A DNA stretch of 39,828 nt from Mycoemilia scoparia. Taxonomy: Eukaryota > Kickxellomycota > Kickxellomycetes > Kickxellales > Kickxellaceae. The position numbers were made by a program, and so were the translations under genes. The notes under the pieces were generated by a model that saw nothing but the letters and a program-made list of their open reading frames with translations, was not told where the DNA came from and searched no databases. Below, piece by piece: positions 30,131 to 39,731 of the stretch; position 1 is the first letter of the stretch; each line of letters opens with the position of its first letter. Location: contig JANBPU010000152.1 of assembly GCA_027575805.1 (NCBI GenBank), positions 1 to 39,828 on the forward strand, in the 5' to 3' direction.

Positions 30131-31887
30131 TTCTGTAAAGAACTATTATTAGAAACACATTCATGTTTGTTGTGGTTGATAGTAGAAACTGACCTCAAGA
30201 GATCTCTAGACTCCAATAATAACTTTTTCCCGGACATTTGCAATTTCATTCCATCTTTGTTAATAGATCTTTCTATACATACACACAGTTCCTTTAGTAT
30301 TAAAACATGACCATTGTTTTTACGCAGTAAACTATTACCCAAATTCAACACAGCATCTAGAATGATCAGTCAAAGTCGTTATCTTGCCTTAGAAATTGAA
30401 CACACGACTCTAATGGCTTGCCTGGTAACATACAAATCTCGGGGTGTGTGCGTGTGAATGCATGGATGCAAGTACATGACGAGAGAAAGACATATATTTG
30501 CAAGCCAAGAAGAATGTCAAATCTGTGTGGGGTTTGTGCCACACAGACGTCTGGTTGCATTTATTATTCTCTTTCCTTTCATCTTCTTTTCTTTATCAGT
30601 AAAGCGCGGTTGTTGTTGTTGTTATTGTTGAGGAGAGAAGGCCAGTTGTTGCTATTTTTATTGTCGCCATTGTTGACATAAGACATGCAAAAATACCAAG
30701 ACCACTTTGTCCAAACCCCAAGCTTGTGAAGAGGTTGTGCAATATCTAAAAGATATAATCGATACAAACATCGTTGAGCTTACAAAAAAAGAGGGTCCAA
30801 TAGGCTAAGCTGTTTATTGTTAAACAAGCAGCTTGTTATAAGTCAGCCATTCGCCTAATCCTTGTAATACTTTTACAGCTTACACCCTCAGACATGCAAT
30901 GCAGTGTCTGTGGGGCTTGTGTATTGTGGAGAGATAATCTCTTGCTATTGCTGTGCCTGTACCTTTGAATAGCAGTAGAAGTTTCCACACATTTCTGACG
31001 CAAGGGGTAAAGGATGGACAGGCGTATATGTTCCATTTTGTTCGCACCCACTCACTGATGAGGCCTCTTTACCAGCAATCAACAAAAAAGACTATGGAAA
31101 GAACGCATGATTCAAGTCTCATGCAAAAATCGAATAGAGAGTTTCTAAAATTATCATGTTTCTTTTTCATTGTTGGGTGATTGAGACGATAAAAAGAGGA
31201 TGGGATTTATCTGGTAAGAAATCTCATTGTGGTGTTTGATTTGCAATGATAACCCTTACCAACACCTCCCACTGTGCTGTGTATCTGCATTCATTTGTGT
31301 TACCGCAATGTCGTAGTTTTCCAGTCAGGAATCTTGAATAGCAACCAAGTCCCTAAAAGTTCGTCTTCGCCATGATGGTCCTAACCCCCTTCCCAAACAA
31401 AAAAGTGGCCGGCCTGGCCAACTCATCTTCCTACTAACTCAGGGCACACACACACATATATATATTATCCTGTTTATTTCTTGCTTTCCTAGCTACCTTC
31501 AAGTCGTTGACTTTATTCTTGGCTTTTTTCTCAACTTTATATACTTTTCACTTATCACACAGATATATAAACATCATAGAATGCTTTATAATTACCAGTA
31601 CCAATACTGAATCATTCTTACATCAATATTATCCACTTTTTTGTTTCTCGATCTTCTTTGTTCTTTCCTTATTTATAATATCTTTTAGCAGAAGCAGCAT
31701 CACACATTATTGGAGCCTGATCGTCACAGCCCTCAATAATTGGTAAAAATAAGCTTCGTAAGCTAGTTTTCGACTACTGTTGTGGTTGTAGCACTAGATT
31801 TGTCAGCCTGATATCACTCATTGTGACTGTTATTTTTACCATCAATCGTGTGATCCCAAGGGGGCGCTATACACAGAGAGTTAAAAG

Positions 31888-34800
31888 ATGAGACCAAGTT
31901 TTGGCCATCGTGATACAGCTTCTACCGGAGGTAGTGGCGGGAACAGCCGCAATAACACTAATAATCATAGTCGAGCAGGAAGCCAGTCACAATCTCCAAG
32001 ACCAGGCACGATCAGAGACAATAGTTTTAGTGGACAAGGCGGCGCACCAACACCATTTTCATTCAGAGGAACAACAACAACAACAACAGCATCAGGCGAC
32101 GAAGAAGCCGGAACACCTCGTTCAGGAAGTGGTGGCAGCTCATTGTTGGATATCAATAGCGGAGGAAGTCGGTTACTGCGACCATATGACCGGAACGAAA
32201 GCATCCTAAATATCCACAAAAGAATAGGATCCCGCCAACTCCAAGGCGCAGCGGCATCCACAGCAATATCATATGCCATAGCCGATAAAGGTGAAATAGA
32301 AGCCCACCATAATGGGGGTGATGACGATGAGCACAGTTTGTTGGCAGATGAGCCTCTATTTAGGTTACCAATTCCCCGACAATACAAAAAGGGAGACCTG
32401 TATATTCACCAAGCATTTCCACGATCAACCACACCGCTTGAACTCTTTTGGGATCTCGTATTTGTTGGCAGCATAAAGGTGGTGGGCGAAGGATTTATGG
32501 GCAACATATACAACGTCTCTCTGGGCCAACTAATTGGCATCTACATTATTGTTTATTCAGTGCTGTGGAAGGTGTGGGTTGATATGCATCGATGGGTCAA
32601 CATCTTTGGCACCAACGATATTTTGCATCGACTATTTGTAATCTGGCAAATTGTCTGTGTCGTCTGTATGTGTGTCTATGTCCACTACTTGTTTTCGGGA
32701 AAGGGTGATTCCCTAACCTTCATTCTATTCTACGCAGCCTCCAAGATATCATTAGCCCTAATGTACGTCATTTATTTGTCTTATTTGCCCGAGTTCGCCA
32801 TTGGCCTGGTATTTAATATCTGCTTTGCGGTTATTCCGGCTGGTGTTTGGCTGCTCAGTCTGCTGGTTGATATTGATGACCGCTGGATTATTTGGGTTGT
32901 GGCCGGCTGCTTGGAATATATTTTGCCATTCGTGTTCAGCTTCGGGTATACGATTTACCAGTCAATCTGGCCACCCAAGGAAGACCCTTATATGTTGGTT
33001 ATGGATCTTGAACATCATCGTCATCGGTTCGGTGAATTCATTTTGATCACGCTGGGCGAATTTATCCTTAATGCTATATTCAAAGCGGAGGGAAGGTTCG
33101 ATCATCGGATTGGAAGAGTCGTTGTGGGAGTTATCATTACTTCGTGTCTTCATTGGATTTACTACTCTTGTGAAGGTAGCCGCAATCTTAAGCATGCGCT
33201 GTATAGGGGCACGTTGAGAGCTAGCGTTTGGAACTATGTTCATTTGCCGCTGGGTGCTTCTATTGTGGCTATGTCGTCGGCTATGACTAGTATTGCAAAG
33301 AACGGGCATAGAGACCAGGAGGATGATGCCATGTATTGGGTCATGGGCGTTGCGATGGGAATTTCCCTGTTCTGTTTAACGGCTATCGGAATGACCCACA
33401 AGAGCAACGAGAGGCTAAGGCCAACCAATATTCCCAAGTGGATTCGTTTGTCTGTTCGTTTCCTCGTTGGCGTTGGCTTGATTGTTTTGCCACTGGCTGT
33501 TCCTGCATTAAGAAAGGGCGGCACCGGTATGAGCGAAGACGATATGGACGAAGACGATGATGCCAGTGAAAGCAATCATCGTCGAAGAGCTGAAGAGCCA
33601 ACAACACCAGACAGGCCTGGAGAATATGGTAACTCCGACTCGATAATATACATTGCATTTGGCTTCATGTTCTTCCTGATGCTGTTTGAATTTATTGGAA
33701 GACTCGAGCACAACCATGATGAGACTTGCATTCCTGACGACGATGGTATTGACATCTCTATTAACCAAGAAAGAGAGCATATGGAACGAGATGGTGAACC
33801 TCCACACCAATACGATGTCGATGCTAACAGCTCCGTAAGCTCATTCGAATCACTTGAGGATAAGATTCCAGACATCCTCAACAGGTTCCGTGAAGTACAG
33901 ATTCATATTCCATTCTTTTCAAAGTACAGCCGCAGAGATACAAAATCTTCAGCAGAAAATAATAAGAGGATTGAGGCAGGTAGCGGTGGCAGCCTTAATA
34001 GTAGTAATAGTAGTCAATCATCGGTTATAAAACCCGATGATCCGCCTGCACCTATTCAACGCGGTCCAACATTTATGCTTCGCCGGAGAGCTACCAATAG
34101 GCATATAACAGCTACAAGGTATTGCAATAATGTGAAAGAACATATCCGTGTTGCTCCATCTATAGTGCCAAACATACCACCAAGGAACAGGCCTACCACT
34201 ACAGCAATACCCCATCGTGAAAAGGCAAATGATGCTATTGGTAGCCCAGAAACAGTTGAAGCATCATCATCATCAAGATCAGCAGGAAGACCTTCTGTCC
34301 CAGCACCGCCTGGCCGCAAACCAACATTATTATCTAAAGTAGCAAGAAGCCTATCTTTCTTTGGAGCCAAATTGCCGCCATCAATAGATACTACTACCAC
34401 TACCAATAAACATGGAGACAATAGCAATGTTCCTACTGCGACTGAGGGTGCTATTCCACGTTTACTAAGTAGAGCTAGAACATTCAAGGAATGCATGCAA
34501 TACCTAGATCCACTTTCAACAAGCGGTTTCGACGTCCAAATGCCAGCATCTCCATCAACTGTCACAAGCCCAGTAAGCGTAGTTACTTCTACGACACATG
34601 GAAATAGCAGCAGCAACAATAGAAATAGAAATAGTGCTCAATCGAACAAAAGATTGAGCCACAATAGTGCTATTCACTTTGATGATAGTTGTTCACCAGA
34701 CAGAAACACCAATAAAAATCCGAAGGAGGAGTTTGTTGTTGGAGGAGCACCACCAGTAAATCCAAAGCCTCTTGAGATTATTGTTGAAGATGAGAGTGAT

Positions 34801-34908
34801 AGTAATCATTCTAATGAAACCCGCCGTCTTCCTTCAAATTCAAACAGTGACAGCCAAGATAAATCTCGTTACAACTCAAAGAGTAAAGGAATTGGGAAAA
34901 AATATTAA
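31888..34908 (+). CDS. LtrA-like multipass membrane protein with long cytosolic tails
   Basis: This 1006-aa protein starts at the first ATG. Residues 1-165 are disordered (Gly/Ser/Asn, poly-Thr). From FPRSTTPLELFWDLVFV (about residue 180) to about 605 there are around ten hydrophobic segments with the hallmarks of the low-temperature-requirement A family: TTPLELFWDLVFVGSI near the start and HRFGEFILITLGEFILNAIF (about 377-396) in the middle. Bacterial LtrA is named for cold growth; the activity of fungal members is not established. A charged loop (GMSEDDMDEDDDASESNHRRR) precedes the last segment, FGFMFFLMLFEF. The 400-residue C-terminal tail is Ser/Arg/Pro-rich and looks disordered, with possible kinase sites. 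Most family members are much shorter. It is convergent with the zinc-finger gene and likely sits in an endomembrane or the plasma membrane. Confidence 0.82.
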   Translation: MRPSFGHRDTASTGGSGGNSRNNTNNHSRAGSQSQSPRPGTIRDNSFSGQGGAPTPFSFRGTTTTTTASGDEEAGTPRSGSGGSSLLDINSGGSRLLRPYDRNESILNIHKRIGSRQLQGAAASTAISYAIADKGEIEAHHNGGDDDEHSLLADEPLFRLPIPRQYKKGDLYIHQAFPRSTTPLELFWDLVFVGSIKVVGEGFMGNIYNVSLGQLIGIYIIVYSVLWKVWVDMHRWVNIFGTNDILHRLFVIWQIVCVVCMCVYVHYLFSGKGDSLTFILFYAASKISLALMYVIYLSYLPEFAIGLVFNICFAVIPAGVWLLSLLVDIDDRWIIWVVAGCLEYILPFVFSFGYTIYQSIWPPKEDPYMLVMDLEHHRHRFGEFILITLGEFILNAIFKAEGRFDHRIGRVVVGVIITSCLHWIYYSCEGSRNLKHALYRGTLRASVWNYVHLPLGASIVAMSSAMTSIAKNGHRDQEDDAMYWVMGVAMGISLFCLTAIGMTHKSNERLRPTNIPKWIRLSVRFLVGVGLIVLPLAVPALRKGGTGMSEDDMDEDDDASESNHRRRAEEPTTPDRPGEYGNSDSIIYIAFGFMFFLMLFEFIGRLEHNHDETCIPDDDGIDISINQEREHMERDGEPPHQYDVDANSSVSSFESLEDKIPDILNRFREVQIHIPFFSKYSRRDTKSSAENNKRIEAGSGGSLNSSNSSQSSVIKPDDPPAPIQRGPTFMLRRRATNRHITATRYCNNVKEHIRVAPSIVPNIPPRNRPTTTAIPHREKANDAIGSPETVEASSSSRSAGRPSVPAPPGRKPTLLSKVARSLSFFGAKLPPSIDTTTTTNKHGDNSNVPTATEGAIPRLLSRARTFKECMQYLDPLSTSGFDVQMPASPSTVTSPVSVVTSTTHGNSSSNNRNRNSAQSNKRLSHNSAIHFDDSCSPDRNTNKNPKEEFVVGGAPPVNPKPLEIIVEDESDSNHSNETRRLPSNSNSDSQDKSRYNSKSKGIGKKY

Positions 34909-35364
34909 CACGTGCATTCATTACTAACTAAAGGTTAACATTGTTACTTCAATAATATTATCACCACACCAAAATAACATATACATAACATATACTACAA
35001 GTTCATTATCCGTCATAACATTTATTTAATATTTTCGTTTTTTCAATAAAATGTTTTTCAAATTAAAACTTATTAAACACTAAAAAACAAGTTTTTCCGG
35101 TTGTTGATCTAGCCAAAGTTCACTAGGCTATACAGGCAAAATGCCCCCTAGGGATAGCCTAACAAATTGGTCTGTGATTGGTGGGCTAAACTTTAAAGAA
35201 GATGAAGTTACAGCATGACTAAAATGGAATTCAATCACAAAAATTCTATATTTGTTTATTTATTAAACAAACACTGTTGCTATTTCAATAAATAAAAAAG
35301 AAATCTAAAAAAACGAACAAAAATCCAATTTTAAAGATTTTGCATATAAAGGGTTTTATTTACT
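34909..35364. other. Intergenic region between convergent genes
   Basis: It holds 3' ends on both strands, with AATAAA at about 35046 and an 8-bp inverted repeat at 35124-35161. No gene seen. Confidence 0.4.
35124..35161. repeat. Inverted repeat between convergent genes
   Basis: TAGGCTAT and ATAGCCTA flank 22 bases that include GGCAAAATGCC, itself a small palindrome. Weaker TAGCC/GGCTA pairing extends outward (about 35110-35194), so it may be a decayed palindromic element or a 3'-end structure. Confidence 0.45.
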
Positions 35365-36417
35365 TCAGTAGTCTGCAAAAGATTTGCGAATAGTCTTGCG
35401 AATTCTTTTCTTCACAACAACTTTTTCAAACACACCATCACTTTTATCACCTTCTGGATTTTCTTTAGTAGTAGTAGAATCCTGTGTCCGTGGTGGGGCT
35501 TGAGTATTGTTTCCAACCCCATTGCTGTCTTTGGTCTTTGCAGTTTTATTTGCATCACCATTACTTTCATTATCCGTTGCGCCCTTTCTTTTTTTTCGTC
35601 GTTTAAACGAATTTCCAGAAATAACAATATCATCATCAACTTTGTTACTCGAGTGCTGGCTATTAGACAGGTGATCTTCTTCATTAATAATTAAAGAAGA
35701 AGCGGATGTGGCCATAAGATTGGATGCTGAGGCTTCAAGTGTTTTTTCAACAAATTTGAAATCTGATAGGTTCCCTTCATCCCCATCAATCTTATCTTCA
35801 GGTTCTAACCATTCTTCGCCCCTCAATTCATTGTTTTTAGTATGACGATGGGCGTTTGAACTTGTGCCCGCAGATTCCTTTTTGGTATTAACAGCACCAC
35901 CGCCAACAACAACTGTGTCTTGTAGACCATTTTCTTGGGTGGAAATGACGGGTGCCCAGTCACTAATTCTTGGCATATTTGGATCATATTCTATTGTATC
36001 TGCTGCGGGCAAGTAAGAAGCTGCTGTTGCTAATGGTTGCTGTGGATTATCATGAACGGTGCTTCCTTGTTGTTTATTTTTATTATAAGTAGTCTGAGAT
36101 GATGGTGATAATGATGAAGAAGGAGGAGAATGTTTTGGGAATGGTGACTGATTTTGCTTATTAGCTGCTGCAGATACGCTGCTACCACCGTGTTGTTTGA
36201 TAGCAGCTTGTTCTATTGATTGAAGCAACTTCTGTGTTTTGGCTTCTTCCTTTTGTTTATTTTTTCGTTCTCGATCGACATCGGCTAGAAACCGTTGGAC
36301 ATTTTCTTTATGCTTTCTGCCATTATCATGGATGGTGCGACTAGGTTTATCATCAGCTATAAAAATCTTGCAGTATCTGCACCAGAATTTCTTGTTAGAT
36401 ACCCAATATTCTGACAT
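35365..36417 (-). CDS. U1-type zinc-finger protein resembling WBP4/FBP21 (spliceosome-associated)
   Basis: This 350-aa protein starts at the first ATG. The N-terminus MSEYWVSNKKFWCRYCKIF with DNGRKHKENVQRFL is a matrin/U1-C type zinc finger (Cys13, Cys16, His30, His36) in the exact N-terminal position seen in WBP4. It is followed by a charged helix (DVDRERKNKQKEEAKTQKLL). WBP4 proteins join pre-spliceosomal complexes and bind proline-rich splicing factors through WW domains. I see no WW domain here, only a disordered Ser/Gln/Asn middle, an acidic patch (GEEWLEPEDKIDGDEGNLSDFKFVEK) and a basic C-terminus (FKRRKKRK and VVVKKRIRKTIRKSF). The basic patches suggest nuclear location. A different RNA-binding U1-type protein is the main alternative. 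Confidence 0.75.
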   Translation of the reverse strand: MSEYWVSNKKFWCRYCKIFIADDKPSRTIHDNGRKHKENVQRFLADVDRERKNKQKEEAKTQKLLQSIEQAAIKQHGGSSVSAAANKQNQSPFPKHSPPSSSLSPSSQTTYNKNKQQGSTVHDNPQQPLATAASYLPAADTIEYDPNMPRISDWAPVISTQENGLQDTVVVGGGAVNTKKESAGTSSNAHRHTKNNELRGEEWLEPEDKIDGDEGNLSDFKFVEKTLEASASNLMATSASSLIINEEDHLSNSQHSSNKVDDDIVISGNSFKRRKKRKGATDNESNGDANKTAKTKDSNGVGNNTQAPPRTQDSTTTKENPEGDKSDGVFEKVVVKKRIRKTIRKSFADY

Positions 36418-36886
36418 CTATTTATTTGATTGGTTAGTTAGTTGGCTTTGATAGAGAGAACACATGTATGTGCATTTTTTCTACTGCGTTAAATATGAAA
36501 TATAGTAAATAATCGATGATTTATAGATTTATGGGAAAACAACATTAGCAGAAAAATTAAATTTATTAATCTGCAAAATTACTCTAGGAGAATAAACTTG
36601 TTTATTAATTGGTAGGGTCTCCTCTAAAAGCATACCAGAGCAATACCTCTAATAATTGTCTATAATACATGGCTTAATTGTTCATTTTCAGAGAATGTAT
36701 GAGGGTATGACTTGGTTGACACTTGATGGAGAGTTTGCCAATTAATTTAAATTTATATTCACAAAATTACTCAACATTATTTACTAATGTTGCTGTTACT
36801 GGAAAATTTCATAAATGAGCAGATCTCAAATGACCTTAGACAAAAATGAATACCTAGGAATTGATATTCAGCATGTGTGATCGCTA
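36418..36886. other. Spacer upstream of the zinc-finger gene
   Basis: 469 AT-rich bases hold the promoter of the zinc-finger gene and the 3' end of the next minus-strand gene. CTAATAATT-type repeats occur but no gene is seen. Confidence 0.4.
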
Positions 36887-38986
36887 CTAATTGATTTTGC
36901 CATTTACCACAGAATTCTGCGAATTTCTCCACGATCCAGTAGCGGCATTTTTATTATTATTATTATCATCATATGAAACGCTAAACACACTGGCACCACC
37001 TACACTGCCTCGTCTTTTAAATGAAACCTCTTCTTTATTCTCTACAGACACTATCGATTCTGTCTTTGGCTTTGACGATTCCTTTTTCTTATTAAACCCA
37101 ACCAAAACAACCAAATTCATTGCCAACAATGCTGGTTTCTTGTTTGGACAGGAAGGGTCATTTAGTTTAGTTTTAGCTACATAGAACAATGATACAAGTG
37201 CCTGTAAGCCCTGGATAGCAAGTTTTCCCAACAATGGCACAACAATCAATATGGGCTGAAAGCCTTCTCCCTCATTTTGCTGTTGATTTTGGTTTAAATC
37301 ATTACCATTAATTTTGTTCGTATCCACAGGTGAGGCTTTTTGTGTATGCAAGGTTATTAACAAGAGAGTTAAGAATAAAACTTGCATCACAATTTCGACT
37401 GCCATCAACCCAAAATTAAATTCATCAATTCCCAATGCAGCAAGCACTTGAGATGAAGTATTGATGAAAGGGTTAACTGTTACTGCTGTGGCTGTTGCCT
37501 GACCTTGTTCAACATTGTGCTGAGTACTTTTCACGCCATTCGAACGTTTTAGCTTGATATATGTTGCTATTGGTATAACGATTAGACCAGCAAGGATGAT
37601 GTACCATGGGATAAATACAAATGGCCAAATACCTTCAGTCCAAGTTTTTTGCTCAGTCAGTACTGGAATCCCTGAGCCAGGAACAGTGTCTATTAGTGCC
37701 AATTCGTCATTTAATCTAACCTCGGACTTGTTAAGCAAAACACTATACAAAAGTCCCAGGAAACAAGCAACCAAGGCCAACCCAGCTTCGTAAATACAAG
37801 TGAACACCAAATATCGGCTTTTCGTGAATGACCAAATCAACCTACTTATGGCGTCCACGCAAAGAGCAAAATACAATGGAACAAAACAAGCAACTAATGG
37901 AATCTTTTTGGATTTAATATTATCATCGCCATGAATGTTACTTGTTGCAGCATTGACTGAACCAAGGTCCTGGATAAATTTGGCTGCCAAACTTAATGCA
38001 CAAATACTTGTTGTCATATAAGTTATTTTGATACCAGCAACCAAGTCTGAATAGGATGATAAGTTAGCGTGTGCTTTATTTTGACCAAGATCAATTATTT
38101 CGTGAATTTTGTCTTGGAATTGGGTGCGTTTATTCCCATGGTAAACAGGAGTTAGAGATTGCTGGTAATTCAATACATTTTTGGACGTTTGTTTTATTAG
38201 GTCAAGTCGTTGGTTTAGCCACAATGTTGGTTCAATGTTGGAATCTGATATATCCAATTTTTGGATTGTTGTTTCTAGAATTCTACTCATTTCGTTTATT
38301 AAGATGTATAGGTCGCTCTTTTTTGGAATGGCACTTCCGATTTGCTTTTTGTCATCGTTTTCCTCGGATTGTGGACTTGAGGTTGGAGTTTCTGTTCCAT
38401 TGAGGAATGTATCGGTTAATACATTTCTTAATGACTCTTCTAATGCTCGAGTGTAAAGCGAGGTGGCTGTAGTAAGTGTATTGCAGGGAGGTAATATGGC
38501 GTTTCGTTTACTGCCACTACTGTTATCACCATTATCATCGTCAGCTTTACCTTCTACCAATGTGCTACAGTTACTAAGGTTAGATTTTGGACTACCCAAA
38601 AGCGTGTCTGGAGATTCTAACCCTCTTTGGTCCTGGATATCAGAGTTTCTATTATCACAATTAGTATATTTTGGAGGCTCTCTATTTTCAGTACCATTGC
38701 CACTATTGCCAGGCAAAGCACCATCGATGTAACTGTGACAATATTCTACTATTTGTTCTAGCTTTGTTTTCATGCTTTTTGTGCCCAAATCATTAAAAGC
38801 AATAGAGTCTACAATTGTAATAGCACCAGCAACGTAAAATGGGATAAGCACAATAAAGTAGCTAAAACGAATTGTTTGGTTTATTCTTAGCCCAAGTAAT
38901 ACAAGAAATGCAATTTCAAGGCATATTATCAGCGGCAGTGATATCCATGTGTTTCGAAGTTTGATACCAAATACTGGAAAAAACAT
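36887..38986 (-). CDS. Multipass membrane protein, TMEM185-like candidate
   Basis: The first ATG is at 38986, giving 699 aa. The frame is open for another 30 codons to a TTG at 39076, so an upstream exon or longer start is possible. Hydrophobic segments occur in three groups: WISLPLIICLEIAFLVLLGL and FSYFIVLIPFYVAGAITIVD at the N-terminus; IPLVACFVPLYFALCVDAI, YEAGLALVACFLGLLYSVLL and WPFVFIPWYIILAGLIVIPI in the middle; MAVEIVMQVLFLTLLLIT and ILIVVPLLGKLAIQGLQAL near the C-terminus. The recurring aromatic F(I/V)P(F/W)Y pairs resemble the TMEM185 (fragile-X-F associated) family, which has no established biochemical role. A Ser/Asn/Asp-rich loop of about 200 residues separates groups one and two. 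The C-tail is polar (FKRRGSVGG). Family assignment is tentative. Confidence 0.65.
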   Translation of the reverse strand: MFFPVFGIKLRNTWISLPLIICLEIAFLVLLGLRINQTIRFSYFIVLIPFYVAGAITIVDSIAFNDLGTKSMKTKLEQIVEYCHSYIDGALPGNSGNGTENREPPKYTNCDNRNSDIQDQRGLESPDTLLGSPKSNLSNCSTLVEGKADDDNGDNSSGSKRNAILPPCNTLTTATSLYTRALEESLRNVLTDTFLNGTETPTSSPQSEENDDKKQIGSAIPKKSDLYILINEMSRILETTIQKLDISDSNIEPTLWLNQRLDLIKQTSKNVLNYQQSLTPVYHGNKRTQFQDKIHEIIDLGQNKAHANLSSYSDLVAGIKITYMTTSICALSLAAKFIQDLGSVNAATSNIHGDDNIKSKKIPLVACFVPLYFALCVDAISRLIWSFTKSRYLVFTCIYEAGLALVACFLGLLYSVLLNKSEVRLNDELALIDTVPGSGIPVLTEQKTWTEGIWPFVFIPWYIILAGLIVIPIATYIKLKRSNGVKSTQHNVEQGQATATAVTVNPFINTSSQVLAALGIDEFNFGLMAVEIVMQVLFLTLLLITLHTQKASPVDTNKINGNDLNQNQQQNEGEGFQPILIVVPLLGKLAIQGLQALVSLFYVAKTKLNDPSCPNKKPALLAMNLVVLVGFNKKKESSKPKTESIVSVENKEEVSFKRRGSVGGASVFSVSYDDNNNNKNAATGSWRNSQNSVVNGKIN

Positions 38987-39400
38987 TGTTATTGCGTCTT
39001 GGAAAAGCGTCTCTATATAGAGCTCTATTTGTATGTCAATGTATGGAAATTTCTTTTTAGTTTTAGTGGTTATCAATCAACTCAATAAACTTTTGCCAAT
39101 TAAACACGCCACTGATAGTGACCGGTTTCTCAAATAAAGTAAAAGTTGTATACAAAAATTTATAGTTTTTTATATAGTGTCTAATTTGAGGAAAAATAGA
39201 ACGCTGTTTTATTAAAGAAAAGATATTGAGAAATCTGGGGATTTAGAGTGGTGGCAGACATGCGCTTGGTGTTATAAATAAAACATACACAGAGTTCTCA
39301 AGAGCCTTTATAGCATACATATAATAATAATAATAATGATAATAATAAATTATTATTTTTTTGATTATGATTTTAGATATTCATCAAATATCTAAAAGAT
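38987..39400. other. Upstream region of the TMEM185-like gene
   Basis: In-frame coding-like sequence continues to 39076 (residues ETLFQDAIT just before the ATG resemble the LFQD start of TMEM185 proteins). Beyond that there is AT-rich promoter sequence with a TATAAAG on the minus strand near 39311 and an ATA trinucleotide run. Confidence 0.35.
39321..39348. repeat. (ATA)n microsatellite
   Basis: About nine ATA/AAT units with one GAT interruption. Confidence 0.9.
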
Positions 39401-39512
39401 GGGCAATTATTTTTGAAGAGTGAATTTTGGGGACCAGTGATTATAGGGGAATCACAGCCAAATGGATGTCCAGTTTTACTAGTAAACATTCACCCTTCAA
39501 AAATTATTGCCC
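39401..39512. repeat. MITE-like palindromic element, best intact copy (112 bp)
   Basis: The left end GGGCAATTATTTTTGAAGAG continues TGAA. The reverse complement of the right end reads GGGCAATAATTTTTGAAGGG then TGAA, so the inverted repeats are about 24 bp with two mismatches. The four bases AGAT occur directly outside both ends (39397-39400 and 39513-39516), a possible target-site duplication. The interior carries GATTATAGGGGAATCACAGC and a TTTACTAGTAAA palindrome. No open frame. Confidence 0.85.
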
Positions 39513-39731
39513 AGATTGATTGAGGATTTGTTTTTTCTATTAATGTTTTTATAAGTAATCAATTTCATCATGGTAAACAATATTTGCAAACAGTTGAGTG
39601 AAAATCCAAATTCTATGTAACCGTTCAAATTGACCAATCTTTCTCCAAGAGTTAAACTAGTTTATTTCAATTTTGCCATAGCCAGGGTTATTTTATGTAG
39701 TTTCTAAGTGATAATATAATTCAGGTAACAT

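Larger units (their letters stand above)
28761..31887. other. Three-kilobase spacer between divergent genes
   Basis: No supportable gene. It contains an 11-bp perfect inverted repeat (29252-29286), dispersed repeat R copy 3 (29817-30130), and a C/T-rich stretch from about 31480 that is the likely promoter of the LtrA-like gene. Confidence 0.4.
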
